Assembly (NCBI GenBank): GCA_037976565.1
Contig: CP137669.1
Location: 39,768,912-39,832,911 of the forward strand
DNA length: 64,000 nucleotides
Source of the DNA: Mesocentrotus franciscanus
Taxonomy: Eukaryota > Echinodermata > Echinoidea > Camarodonta > Strongylocentrotidae
Reading direction: 5' to 3'
Below the pieces are notes generated by a model. It searched no databases and was not told the DNA's origin. It saw only the letters and a program-made list of their open reading frames with translations. This document shows positions 1 to 12,837 of the stretch, piece after piece. Within the stretch, counting starts at the first letter, position 1. The number at the start of each line of letters is the position of its first letter. The position numbers and the translations under genes are program-made.

Positions 1-49
1 ACACAGGATGGAGAGAGAGGAGAGATAGAGGGAGGGGGCAGTGTGGGAA

Positions 50-190
50 AGTGAGAGAGAAAAGTAGATGGAGAAAGGGAGATAGAGAAAGTGAGAGGAA
101 GAAGAGAGAGAAAGAGAGAAGAGAGAGAGAGAGAGAGAGAAGAGAGAGAATGAAGAAAGAGGGTGAGAGAGGAAGAGAGAGGAGGGCAAA
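50..190. repeat. GA-rich imperfect microsatellite
   Basis: GA/GAA/GGA purine tract. The Arg/Glu-rich open frame across it is a translation of the repeat. Confidence 0.9.
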
Positions 191-2535
191 GATCAAGAGT
201 CAGCTCAGCGATTGTAATCACCTGTCATCACAACTGTCATTTAATTAAATTGTTTTGATATGACGGACAAGTTGATCTGGTGGCATTTTAGTTGACCGTG
301 CAATTTAATTAATCATCAATGTGAGTGACTCGCGACCTGTGTCCTTATCCTTCCCCTTACCCTCTCTTTCTCAGCTCATGTATCAGTGCTATGGATAGTT
401 GTACATCACACAGTAAGTATGTAGGTCCATGGTAGTGATATGCGCCAAATTTTCTCCCACCATCTCAATTTCCTTTTCTCTCTTGACTCTCTTCCCTTGC
501 TTCTCCTAAGAACTAGTGTTCACAACGATGCTGCCTCTCTTAAAGTAAGACTATAAAATAATACTTCATAACTTTATTGAAATAGGCAAAATTTGAACTG
601 TTTGAAGAACAAACATTCAAGTGCAATTTTAGTGTTTACATCATGTGCAATTTTCACAGAATCTTGTACAAATGGTCCACACCGTGTATCAAAGGTTTAG
701 ACATGAATACTTCATTCACAAGATTTCTGACTATCAATACTGCAATGTCACTCACAAGTAAGAAAATGTTTTAAAATAAGCATTGCATGTCTTAAATTAA
801 GTGGCATTCATTTGCTATGAATTTATTCCACATAAAAACATGAAGTCTCGTATTAACTATATCATAAACCGGCATTGCTGAAAATAAACTCCTTTTCTTT
901 CTTTCTATGAGCAGGCTAGTTTACCACATTAAGCAAGAATTTTACTACACAGCACCAAATGAATACATGCTGATTCACATGAGCAAAAGAAAACAGTGAA
1001 TTGTGGATGTCATGCTAGATTATTGACCATGGGTGGTATTCTCCGACTAAGTATGGAATGCCAAGTGTCCATATAAATATATTTTTGAATAATTTGATAT
1101 GTCCCTAAATTACCATGATAACATAATTATTTCATAGTTATATTATTTATTAATTATGTTATCACATTGTATTTTAATTTAGTGACAGATTAAGTTATAC
1201 ATATTCATATGGACACTTGGCATTCCATACTTAGTCGGAGGATTAAACCATGGACTAACGTTAGTCCGCTTTCGAGAATACCACCCTATAAGTTTGATAA
1301 TTTTGTTATCACTTCTTGTGTAAAATAATGTTGATATATCAAAATCAAATACCATCCAGCATCTAAAGGAGTCTAAATGTACATGTATGCATCTTGGAGG
1401 TAATATATTCAAAGATTAGATAAATCATTGATATAAAATAAAAATGATGATTTTAATCTTTTCAGGGACACATTTCAATTCATACTTTTTCACCATCAAA
1501 TCCTGTATAATTGTCAGCAAATTTGATGGCAATATCTAAATCTATGACTGCTTTAGCAGTCTGTAAATTGTTCCCATAAAATTAAATAATACACTGAAGG
1601 TTTCCAAGTATTGTACTTTTGAATCGTCCTTTTGTATCTTAATATTGACTAAGAGTAAGAACTGCATGTCATCATTTAATGCCCTGGATTACACTAGATG
1701 ATATTAATTAGGCATTTCAGTCAGGTAGACAACCTAATTTCAAATAATTTATTCTCATTTATGATCTATAGAGCACATATTTCATGTATATTTATTGAAT
1801 ATGATTTCTCATTTCCTTGTGTAAACACATGAAGCGATTTCCTTTGCAATGTTTGCCACAGCCCCACGTATACATCTCTTCGGGTTAATTTGCGAGTCAA
1901 CTGATTAGCAAACAGAGATAGCATACCATAGTTACTAATAATTGCAGGGTAGGGACTGTGTAGTATTAGAAATGCATGCATAATGGTCTATTGGCAGTGG
2001 TTATTACGAAGGCAGCCATGTTATCCATCACAAATGATCCGTACAGGTACCACCCCCTCCTTTCCTTCTGACGACTCCACTAATGGGCTTATTATTGGAA
2101 AATACTGCAGCTTTATTACAGTGGTTTGACTGTTGATTGCAACCCATCTAGGTGAATACACTTTTACATGATTATACTTTACCCTTGTTTTGTCTCCTAT
2201 AGCCATAATGTATCTTTTTCTTCCTCTTCCAAACCCATATTACATGAGGTGATAGAAGAAAAGATAGAGAAATTATACTGTTAACAAAAAAAGGTTGTTA
2301 TCTTTTCTTTTTATAACATCATTATTGCTATCATTTATCTGATGGTATGTTGCTATCTTAAATCATACAAGATAATAGGAGATAAGAAAGAGGATAAATA
2401 ACACTGCCACCAAATACCTTGTATAATGCTTTATAAAACACCATGGTCATTTTCATCTATTCCATTCATAATAATCACGTGTCTAAATCTAGCAGCACAC
2501 ATGGATGGAACATTATCATTACAGTCACATGTCCC
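191..2535. other. AT-rich DNA without genes
   Basis: Apart from the foldback at 1031-1286 I see no coding, RNA or repeat feature. Minus frames of 60-77 codons here show no domain. Confidence 0.6.
1031..1286. mobile_element. foldback MITE, family D (GGGTGGTATTC ends)
   Basis: Terminal inverted repeats gggtggtattctc (1031-1043) and gagaataccaccc (1274-1286). Just inside lies a perfect 32-bp inverted pair, 1043-1074 and 1207-1238. It has no coding capacity. The flanks (ccat left, tata right) show no convincing target duplication. Confidence 0.8.
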
Positions 2536-2644
2536 ATTTCTCAAAATTCAGAAATATATATATATATTTCTGAATTTTGAGAAATATTTGTATTATTACT
2601 ACAATATCTTTATCTCCCCTCTCTGTTTTTGCATACATCTTTCT

Positions 2645-2680
<36 letters not shown>

Positions 2681-2740
2681 CAAAGATTAAATGCAAAAAC
2701 AGAGAGGGGAGATAAAGATATCGTAGTAATAATACAAATA
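2536..2740. repeat. two adjacent long palindromes
   Basis: 2536-2585 is a perfect 50-bp palindrome (arms of 25). Directly next, 2585-2634 and 2691-2740 are 50-bp inverted arms with one mismatch, separated by a spacer containing an (AT)n run at 2648-2680. No coding content. Confidence 0.9.
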
Positions 2741-3161
2741 GGAAACAAAATTATGAAAAAGGGTTGATATTGCATTAAACATAATAACAAATCTTATTTT
2801 TTTCTTTCACAGCTGCACTTGAAGTGTTTTTTAGCTTCAACCTACTGCATAAAATCAACTGCCTAAACAGAGGAAAATTACATAAAAACGTACACAGATT
2901 TTTTTTTTAAATCTCTAACTTATTTTCTCTGATTTCGCCATCAATCTCAGTCTCTTTTCTCCTCAAATCTGTCCTCATTTGATCAATTTGTTTCTCTTTC
3001 CCACTGTGGAATACATCAACAGCTCTCTCACTCTTTCCTTTACAAATCCTTCAATATACTGGCAGTTTATAGTTTGAATGCAACAGAGCAAAAGTAATAG
3101 AATCATTTATTGACTAATTACATGCATGAATACATATCGGTGACTGACACACTCCGAGATT

Positions 3162-3169
3162 TGACGTCA
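3162..3169. promoter_or_regulatory. CRE palindrome TGACGTCA
   Basis: Perfect 8-bp consensus in an AT-rich stretch. Could be chance. Confidence 0.2.
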
Positions 3170-3652
3170 TTGAGCATTTGACACCTTTTAGAGCAAATTC
3201 TGGATGAATGCGTTCGTGGTTTGCGCTAGATTCTAAGCTACAATGCAATCAAATTGACTGTTTATGTACTGCTGCTTCCTTTGTACTTTGCTTACTTCAC
3301 CTTGCTGGAAATCTACTATTTTCAAACATAATCCAAATCTCAAGCCACAAATTATAGCCCTGGTACAAATGTGAATTTTGTGGTAAAGTTAAGAGCATTT
3401 TATTTAAAGCATTGAGGTCCACCAAACAATGAAGATAAAAATAATTATTAAAGAGAGAAAAAGAAAAAGAGTGTACTTGTTGATACTGAAAATAACCATA
3501 AAATTAGTTTCTCACAATATTATTAAAGATCTAATTTTCAAGTAATGTTCTATGTCCAGCACTCAATACCAGATACTAAATAGGATAAACAATGTCATGA
3601 AAATTGTAAGAATTCCATCTGCTCTCTGACTTGTATCACTGTCCAAATGTGT

Positions 3653-3727
3653 GTCTGCTTGGAGCTTTGAGGGTGTTAATTCATTCATAAACTTTAACAC
3701 ATGTCAACGCCCTTCTGGCTTCAAGCA
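3653..3727. repeat. hairpin element 'GCCAGAAGGGCGTT', locus 1
   Basis: Diverged left arm (gagctttgagggtgttaatt) and good right arm (gtcaacgcccttctggct) around an actttaacaca loop. See the family description in the findings. Confidence 0.65.
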
Positions 3728-3801
3728 TACAAAATAGAGTAATATTATGATGATGATATTATCCTGATTTCATGATACATATACATGTACCATGCATCGT
3801 T

Positions 3802-4290
3802 GGGGTTTATAGCTGTTTGGTCTACAACTAGTTTGTCTACTACCCAATTAGTCTATACCCATATGGTCTACACTCAGCCAGTCTACAATCCACATGGGGT
3901 GGTATTCCGATAGCGCGTACTAAGTTAAGCCTGGCTTAACTAGTTCACACTTTTATGGAGTGCCTGTTGCCAACTCATTTACCCTGTACAGATTATTTTA
4001 ATCCTGCAATGAAAAGTGTCCAAAATATTAATTTTGCAATGAAATGGGAAGAAAAAGATAATATGAGTATGAACCTATTTTTATTAAAGTCTTTGGTAGA
4101 TTATCTTTATCATGAATATTGAAGGAGGAAGATGAAACCTAGCATTCCATAGAAGTGTGAACTAAAATTATTGTTTAGTCTGGACTTAGTCCCGGCTTAA
4201 CTTATGAGAATACCACCCATGGTCTCATAATCATTTCGTCTAATGACCATTTAGGCTAATAGTCATTTGGTCTAATTTCCACTCTGTGAG
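3802..4290. repeat. GTCTA-unit foldback repeat, copy 1, split by a MITE
   Basis: Repeated phrases of about 20-22 bp of the form TTGGTCTA-CAACCAGT, CCATATGGTCTA, CATTTGGTCTAAT. The left part 3812-3897 and right part 4218-4275 join into one sequence that matches 36692-36840 when the element at 3898-4217 is removed. Confidence 0.75.
3898..4217. mobile_element. foldback MITE, family D, with 5-bp target duplication
   Basis: 320-bp element with ends ggtggtattc and gaataccacc, flanked by CATGG on both sides (3893-3897 and 4218-4222). Subterminal inverted arms include ttaagcctggcttaac and gttcacacttttatgg with counterparts near the right end. It interrupts a GTCTA-type repeat whose uninterrupted form exists at 36692. 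Confidence 0.85.
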
Positions 4291-4386
4291 TAATGCTGAA
4301 ACAGACTATGAGAATGCTAGCTGTGGCTGTGGTATTACAAACTGTTTGATGCTTTAGTTTCCTATATTATGATCATTGCAATTGCC

Positions 4387-4532
4387 AGAGAGAGAGAGAG
4401 AGAGAGAGTAAAAGAGAGAGAGAGAAAGAGAGTGAGAGAGGGAGAGAGAGAGAGAGAAAGAGAGGGGAAGAAAGGAAGAGAGAGAAGAGAGAGTGAGAGA
4501 AAAGGGAAGTGAGTGAGAGAAAGGGGAGAGAG

Positions 4533-4598
<66 letters not shown>

Positions 4599-4667
4599 AG
4601 GGAGAGTGAGAGAAGAGAGAAGAGAGAGAGAGAGAGGGAGAGAGAGAGAGAGAAGAGAGAGAGAAGG

Positions 4668-4728
<61 letters not shown>

Positions 4729-4787
4729 AGAGAGAAGAGAGAGAGAGAAGAGAGAGAGAGAGAAGAGAGAGAGAAGAGAGAGAGAGA

Positions 4788-4847
<60 letters not shown>

Positions 4848-4853
4848 AGCTGA
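4387..4853. repeat. (GA)n compound tract, about 465 bp
   Basis: Plus strand is almost pure purine with GA, GAA and GGA units. All three minus-strand frames are open through it, so none is evidence of a gene. Confidence 0.95.
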
Positions 4854-4859
4854 GCTGAG

Positions 4860-6662
4860 GGAGAGACACAAAGTCCTAATGACATGCAAACAATCTCATC
4901 AGCACTAAATAGTACTATGAATGTAACCTAGCGAGACTGATAGCAAATGAAATTGATTCTTCTACAAGAGCTGCCCCAACCTCGATATCTAGTGATTGTT
5001 CAAGCATTTGTTATTCATGTACCAAGGTAACTGTTACTTTCCATGACCTCTCTGGCTTGCACTTTCTTTGTCTGACATAGCGACATTTTAACACGTTTGG
5101 TAAACTAACACTTGATTGAGGAAATGCAATAACTTTGGGCAGGTGCAGGCAGGCATATTGCCTACAGGTCGGCAGTTTTCTTTATGTACAATATTTTGCT
5201 GGATAAAGTCCATGTAGTCCTCAATGACTGAATAGATAGCACACAAGTATGTCTGGTAGCTAGGTCTTGAAATTCCTGTACATCCCAGGTTGAGCTTTAC
5301 TACATACCCAGATAAGATACAAACTTCAATTTAAAATGACATGAGGGAAACATGCTTTCTCCAATAAAAGGCTCATTGATTTGCGTTTGACGTCATGTTT
5401 AAGAGAAAGCCAGGTGACGTCTCGCTTGGCGCCGCGTAGCTCGGCTATAGGTAGGGCCGGACCCGCTCAGACTAGAATCAGTGTGCTATTGGGAATGGAT
5501 GTTTCCTATTACCTAAACAAATAGAGTTGGATATGATGTGTTTGCTGGCTTCTAGCTGGAGACTGTGACATTAACTTTGAAGACAGCATGCGGGAAAGGT
5601 CCCAATAGCATTATACTCTGCTCCAATACATGTAGCTTTAATTTGTGATCTTGGAGGCAAAAGCCATTATCAAATGTCTTGGTCAAAAGGAGAGAGCTTC
5701 ATATAACTATGATATTACAAAAGAGAAATACATGCATGGTATTTCAATGAAAGCATTCTTTTCCTGCATTTAAGATAAACAATACACCACCCCCTCCCCT
5801 GGAACATAGTAATTTACAGTCAGCAGTATGCTTAGAAATGTTGTTTTTTAGCAAAAAAGGAAAATGAACTTTTCATGAAAAGGGGGCGTACAGGCTACAA
5901 CTAGGATCTATTATAATGATTCTAAATGTAATACTTTATGAAAAAAGCATCAAAATTCAATGAGCACTTTCAAATATAACCTCTCTTTCAATCTTTTTTT
6001 TACCCTATCATACTGCCAATAGAAATTATAAACAAATTATTCAAGAGGTTTTATATTTTCCAAAGGCAAAGTCTTTTGATACTGAACTTACTAACAACTA
6101 GCTTTTGTTTAGGATTATTTACAATTGTTTGCTATAGGAATGTTGTTGTTGTTGTTGGTGAAATAACATGATCTTCTCCTTCTAGTAATCTTCAAAGGGC
6201 TATGCAGCATAACTTAAAGATCAACTCCATGATACTTATTGTAAAGAAAAAAGGGAACAAAATATTAGAGGCCCTTCCATTTTTCTCTGTTTTAGAGGAA
6301 AGGATTTCCTGGTGTGTTCTCTTTAACAACTGATGTGAATGTAATCACATTTGTATTCCCATTCTTGAGCTCTCCTTTGTTTCTATGGAAAACTACCATG
6401 TTTAATGAGGCCAGACAGGGCGTGTGATCAGAAGGTTTTACAAGAGTGCAAGGACATATGTAGGTTACTTTGATTGCGCTGTAGGAGATGCCGTCAGCCA
6501 AGAGGCGGTGTTTGCCCGCACCAACTTCAAAGTCACGCAGGTTCCTCTTCACACATAGCCCAGAAAATACACAGCTGGTGATGTTTATGCAATGATGAAA
6601 GATACAAGCATACCCTCATGTTATGTCTGTGGCATCTCCCAAACGTCTCCTCACAACGACCA
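4860..6662. other. no gene recognised
   Basis: Mostly unique-looking AT-rich sequence with a GC-richer patch at 5390-5470. The minus frame 6292-6552 (86 codons, Met to stop) is discussed in the findings. Confidence 0.55.
5388..5395. promoter_or_regulatory. CRE palindrome TGACGTCA in a GC-richer patch
   Basis: Perfect CREB/ATF consensus. The surrounding 5380-5470 is locally GC-rich, with a second near-site gtgacgtc at 5413-5420. Function unknown. Confidence 0.3.
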
Positions 6663-6746
6663 TATCGTCCGCTCGGAGCTAGAAGGGCATTAACTCATAT
6701 ACTTTGAACACAGAGTGAACGTCCTTCTGGCTCTCTACAGACGATA
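6663..6746. repeat. hairpin element, locus 2
   Basis: The longest arms of the family: tatcgtccgctcggagctag pairs with the complement of ctctacagacgata; core agaagggcattaactc / gagtgaacgtccttct; loop atatactttgaacaca. Confidence 0.75.
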
Positions 6747-7770
6747 TAAAGTGAGATCTCTCAAGATTTAGAAGCATTATGGATTTATTTGTTTATCTTT
6801 GAGTCATCGTGTTAAGTCCGTGAGACATTTAACATTTCATTGCAGGATTAATACGAGCAGTGTTGGAAAACATTTCAGAGAAATAATTTCTTCGATGGTG
6901 GCATTGGCAGTGACGCATTACCATATGTTTACAAGCATTTTACAGGAATCTATTAAAAGAATTGCTTGCTAAAGGTGATGTCATCATGTTTTCAAATATT
7001 CCTTTCCAAAAGACGGGGACAAAAAAAATGAATATTACAAAATGATCTTTAACCCATAAGCACTTTCTCTTACTTTGTAACTTCAAAACTTTCAGGTGAT
7101 ATATTTTCTTTAGCAGTTCTAATCAAATTTTCAACCAGAAAGTAATTGTCCAGGAAGAAAATTCCTCATTGTAATTCTTAGAAATTGTCAGTAAAAATCA
7201 CATAGTGCATTATTGTATACATAGCTTTTACGGCACAAACTTAACTAAGATGACTGGCAAACAGTGCCCCTTTTCCCAGAAATATAATTAATACAAGAAT
7301 GAGAAAACAGCCTTGTCTCCGGTTATGTCAACGTTATTTTTCATAATATAGTAAGGTGCACATAAGGTGCAGACAAATCAACATTTCATGGATTCCCAAT
7401 CATCTATAATACTAAACCACACTACTGGAGAAAATACTGCTGACACAGTCATGTTGTTTTTTTCTCCATCAAACTGTCTTAGCAGCATGGCGCATAGATA
7501 TCCCCTGCAAGGAATTGATATGCGCAATACAACAACTCTAGCATAAGGAATGGGGGGAGGGTGGTGAGATGATCGTGAGCGGAACACTGCGTTTCATACA
7601 GGGATGCTAGCCAGACATACTGCTCCGAACAGATGGAGCCAACGTTATTTATGGCTGGAATCAATAGTACTACATTAACATTTTGAGGCAGTCAATACCA
7701 AAGTCCATTAAGGTGCAAGCTTAGTGTCATCACCTGTGAACCATTACAAAGAAGATACAAGAAATAAGGA

Positions 7771-7804
<34 letters not shown>

Positions 7805-9112
7805 GAGAAAGGGGAGGGAGAGGAGAAAGAGAGAGGGGAGAAAGAGAGAGAGAGAGACACACACACACACACACACAGACAGACAGAGCGACAGAGACAG
7901 ACAGAAAGAGTGAGAGAGACAGAGAGAGAGAGAGAGAGAGACAGAAAGAGAGACGGAGAGACACACGGAGACACATAGAGACACAAAGAGAGACAGAGAG
8001 ACAGATAGAGACGGGGGTGGGGGGGGGATAAGGATACACCCATACAGTGCCCCCACCCCACCCAACTCCTACTGTGCTGTGACTGCTGTCCAATCGCATA
8101 GATGAAATTTACAAACATTTACCACAACTGGCCCAAAATTAAAACAGTATGGAATGCATATTAAAGAGAGAGATAGGAACAGATTGAATGTATACAGAAT
8201 ACTAGGTAAAGAAAGTTACTTGCACTAGTAAAGGTAAATCTTATTCTTGTTATGTTGGGTGTGTAATGTTGAACAGTGAGCAACTCCATTAATAACATTT
8301 ATTTAAATCTTTCAATTTGTTGGCTCAAAGTAAAATATTAGTAAACAAAGTGGAATCAAACCCCATCATCATTATATACTAACATTACAGATTTGCACTG
8401 GGACTACTGGTAGTTATGATACTCATTTATAGTTCAAAACTTTTTTGTATGAAAAATAATCAAAGTTTGGTTTTGGAACAGCTTATGCATGAAACATTGA
8501 TTTTTCATGATTATAGTTTGTATACTATTATGTGTTTAATGTCTTTGCAGCCTTACACTATGTGAATAACATGTTTATTTTAACCATTCTTTCTTCGAGC
8601 CTTTGCGGGAGAAAAAAATATTGCATCTGAATCTGTCTAAATACATAATCATTCTAGATTTATTTGTTTGTAATCTGATTTTTTTTAATGATAAAAACAA
8701 AATTATCATTGTTCTTAACACTCACAAAGTTAAAACTTCTCCAAAAGTTCTCTATAAAACTTTGAAAGCATCATTTCTAAGAACATGTATATACAGGTGT
8801 ATATATTTAGTAGTATGCTTGCTGCATATGCTCAAACTTGCATACCGGTACAATAACATGCAGGAACACACTCTCTTAAATTAAGGTGATACATATATAA
8901 CATAAGTATTTAGTCAATTTATAATCATTTGATAACCTTTCAGAAAATACAAGAACCCATTCATTGTTTCAAAGATCAAACAAAGATTCATCATCAAATG
9001 GACATCAGCCCCATGCAAGCATCTAAACAAGACTCATTCGCGACAGTTAGTCACTTCAATATCCGGCAGCTCTGTGCTTGCATCACTTAATAAAACCTTA
9101 TTCTCTCCTGAC
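6747..9112. other. no gene recognised outside the microsatellite
   Basis: AT-rich; only the compound repeat at 7768-8020 stands out. Confidence 0.6.
7768..8020. repeat. compound GA / CA / GACA microsatellite
   Basis: (GA)n, then (CA)n at about 7857-7878, then GACA and GAGA units, ending in a G-run near 8013-8028. Confidence 0.95.
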
Positions 9113-9191
9113 AGTGCCTGTTTGGAGCCAGAAGGGTGTTTACTCATATACTTTAACACAGAGTTAATGTCCTTCTAGTCCTAAACACCTG
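9113..9191. repeat. hairpin element, locus 3
   Basis: Arms gagccagaagggtgtttact and gttaatgtccttctagtcct around the loop catatactttaacaca. Same family. Confidence 0.75.
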
Positions 9192-9962
9192 CTATGACCA
9201 GAGAACCCCCCCCTTTAATAAAAGGTGAAGAAGAAAAAAATCAATCCTAGTATCACATTTGTATTTTTTTCTTGCATGTAAAAATCATTTGAGGTCATTA
9301 ATTGGATTACGTTTATTCGTGAGTAATGCCAAACAACAAAACAGATCACAGACTAATGTGGATCATCATTATTGATACTTGCTAAATCGCCGACAATGAA
9401 TTTCTCTTGCCTCTAAAACGGTAATTACACATTATTGATTAGCAGTGAGTTAATCACAATCTCCTGGTATGATGCATGGATGATAGCAACATGCTGGAAT
9501 TCCAAGTAGGCAAATTACTTAGCTTCAGAATACAGTCAAACCTATCTATTTCAAACATCTATGTCAGTGCAATGTTTTGTATACATTAGAAATAAAGACC
9601 CCAACCTTTGATGTCACTGATTTTAAACTGACTGGAAAATTTGAAATTGAAATGCTGTTTGTTTATTTTGCTCGCTAATCTAAGCCCTTGCCCTTTGCCA
9701 TCTGACTATATCTTATCTATCAGTGGTTGGTTGGTAACGTAATACTGACATGTGATGATTGCAAGGGATCTAATTCCCTTCTCCATTTACCCACACCCCA
9801 GGTTAGATAGGAGAAGGGAAATGATCGCCTCGTATTACCTAGATAGGAGGCCAGACCCGTATCTGTGTTGATGTCTCTCTTAATTCATTCCTGTCTCAAT
9901 TCATTCTCTTCTCCTGGTGATTAAAATAAGAGTTTGAGGAATGCTGGTCAAGCACTCACTCC

Positions 9963-10110
9963 TGGGCCCCATTTCACAAAACTTATCATCAGTGACAAAT
10001 GACAATTTTTGTTATAAGCTAGTGAAATCCTTGCTTCTGATTGGTTATCAGCAGATTTGCCACTGATGTTTGTCATTTGTCATTGAAAAAAGCTTTGTGA
10101 AACGGGTCCC
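9963..10110. mobile_element. short foldback element, family C
   Basis: Arms gggccccatttcacaaaact and agctttgtgaaacgggtccc, with further inner pairing (tgacaaatgacaa / gtcatttgtcatt). About 148 bp. A similar element is at 63190. Confidence 0.7.
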
Positions 10111-10649
10111 AGTACAATGAAGTTCACATCTACCAAAGATTGATCATGTTTTGCAATAGGAAATATATTGGGTTATTCCAAAATATCAAAAAAATGGGCA
10201 ACCAGTAAACTTGAATTAGTCCAAGTTTTACAAAAAATAGCAATCATTCTACAGTAAAAAGTAGTAATCTTTCCTAGCAAAAATTAGGAATACTGTTTAT
10301 ATTGTAAGGCACCAAATGATCAAGTGCAAAAGATGGAACAACATAAAAGCAGTATCTAGGGTTCATAAACAAAATATTTTTAGGGGGATAAAAAAAAATT
10401 CTTCAAAGTAGGAAAGGTTGGCAGCTATGCCTACATAAACATCTATCCTTTTCTCTCGATAACAGAATGTTTCGTCTAACATTCAATAATCAACTCATAG
10501 GAAAATTAGGTTATTTTAATTTTTAATTTTTCAAGCAATACATTCTGCTAATCCATGCCAAATTTCTAAAAGTTGTACACCACCTTTAAAGAAAAACTCT
10601 GATGCTGAGGTAAAAGAACTTTTGAATAAATTAGAGCAAGCCAATGGAC

Positions 10650-10797
10650 GTTGGATGATCAGTAGACACCATGTAAGCTCATCGAGCCATACGCCGGATG
10701 AGCTCTGTACAAGCAGGTTGGATGATCAGTAGACACCTTGTAAGCTCATCGAGCCATACGCAGGATGAGCTCTGTACTGTAAGCAGGTACGTGGTGT
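10650..10797. repeat. 67-bp tandem duplication
   Basis: gttggatgatcagtagacac starts both units, at 10650 and 10717. About 95% alike. Each unit holds a small inverted pair (gagctcatccggcgtatggc-like) around agctcatcgag. Confidence 0.85.
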
Positions 10798-11149
10798 CCA
10801 ACAACAATCACTCACTTTATACATTTCTTATAGCGCAATTTCACCCTCTGATAAAAGCATGTGGCATGATGCATGATTTTGGACCTGCTATAGACAGGAT
10901 ATGATCTTATTACCTTTCATGAAAGCTACGACGTCACTGGCAGACAAGGGAGTTCAGGTCAATTGGGATTGGCAGGTAGACGCTCTTGAAGTAAGATTTG
11001 AAACCATTCATTGATTGATTAACAGTTTAGTTTACCAAACTACTAAGAGAGCGAGTATCTACTTGTAGGCAGGCAGCAAGGGGTGTTACAGCTTAAAGTC
11101 CTATCAGAGAGACTTACTGTTGACAAATGCCTTACCAAAGCTCACTAGT

Positions 11150-11222
11150 GATTCTTCTTGGTTTTGAACCCCAAACCTCCCAGACAGAAGACTATTGCTC
11201 TACCACTGAGCCATCAAACCTC
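11150..11222 (-). mobile_element. tRNA-like sequence, probable SINE head or tRNA pseudogene
   Basis: On the minus strand an A box tggctcagtgg (11203-11213) and a B box ggttcaaaacc (11160-11170) are spaced as in a tRNA. The acceptor stem (ggaggtt against aagaaga) cannot pair, so it is not an intact tRNA gene. Confidence 0.55.
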
Positions 11223-12837
11223 CTAACACACAGTCTATGTTCTACCTGCTCACCCATTATCAAGATTTGTACTGATATGTATAACATATTAAAACTACTG
11301 AACTTGCACTAATTACCTGCAAGCTGTCGCAAAACAAACTTAATTTGACATTTAAACTTATCTGCAAAACCCACCAAGTGCCATTGGGATTATGATACAT
11401 GATATAAAATACCTCACTTCAGATATAATGCAATGTATTTTCCACCCCTCATTCTCCCATTAAAGATAAGCTTGAGTTCTGGTAATGATAGAAAATAAAT
11501 TCTCACAGAATCCAACAAAACTTGCCCTGAATGTTCATGATTACAAATAAATGACATGTGCCAAACGGTTTTGGTAGAAAATGTATAGGGGCTGAGTAAT
11601 GAGCATAGAAAGATAAGGAAATCAAGGTAAGTAGACCCGACACCATGTGCTTAACACAGGTCTCTATGTGCAAATGAGAGTTGTGGTTTTTATTGAAGAT
11701 GATTTCCATCAAGTTTTTGTGAATTTGTTTTTATTTTACTAGTTCAAACAATCAATCTACTGCAGGATAAACAACCCAGAATGAATGATAGCCATGTTCT
11801 CTCGATAAACGATTCCCATACCAGAGCTAAAGATTAGCTTTAAGCTCCACATTGCATAAAAACATATTATACTCTAAATTATTGAAATATTCACAGGTGG
11901 CCTGTGGTAAATTGCAATGCTGAGTCATAGCCACTGATCAAATATAAAAATGATATTAAAAAGGAACATTGTCATTGCCCTATAACATTTAAAGCCAAGT
12001 AGGAAACTGTATACAATAGCACACTTAGTCACTAGCCTGATGAGTAATAGATGAAGTCCTTTTATAATATTCAATTATTTACTCTAACTAAAGGTGAATC
12101 ACTATGCCATAGATAATAATGTCCAAGGTATGAGTATGGTTTGATTAAATGATATTTCCCTGACGGTAATCTCAAATTATATTTTTCAATACGATGTAGA
12201 GCAAAGTCTGAGGGTCAATCGCAAGGTATTATACTATTGAAAATTGTGAATAACCTTAGGATTATATGTTCCATTTATGTTCTATGAATTTATAAAGCAA
12301 ACCAGTCATATCGATCTGCCAAACTGCTCCATTATTTGATAGATCATGTAATATATAATAAATGTTTTACTGTTCATTTGTAATTAATGCATATGGATGG
12401 TATCTTTCACTACTGTTTTAACCTTGGAGTTCAAGGTTAATGTGAAAGGTAAGAGATAAAAAGGATGTTTGGCGATAATGTAACAGATATATTGCTTACT
12501 TTCTTTCTTAAAACCAAATATACCTGCCATTGAACATTAATACTACAAAGAATTGTCCATGATAATTTTTGTGTACAAACTTATATAAAAAGCTACATGG
12601 GTTTTGTAGTCATGATCATTTGACTTTTCTTTCTAACAAATAAGGAAATTCGTTTTCAAAATTCCTTTGCATTCATTGCTCAAGAAATACAAGAGAATTC
12701 TATATTTTGGCTGATCTGAGTATCATTTTGATGAACATAAAAGAAGAGTTTGTAGTGCTTGTTGCTCTGTACAACAGACCTATCACTTCCCATCCATTCT
12801 CAACTCATTGTAGGATAATTCAATTGAACTTAGGTAA

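Noticed and set aside
4354..4908. Four overlapping open frames of 131-175 codons
   Set aside because: All are translations of a (GA)n/(CT)n tract; three frames of one strand being open at once is a property of the repeat.
9700..9752. Minus-strand TNQ-encoding segment after an ag, tested as the missing RAD51B exon
   Set aside because: It reads YYVTNQPLIDKI then stops; downstream residues do not fit the family.
11150..11222. Functional tRNA gene
   Set aside because: A and B boxes are present but the acceptor stem does not pair.
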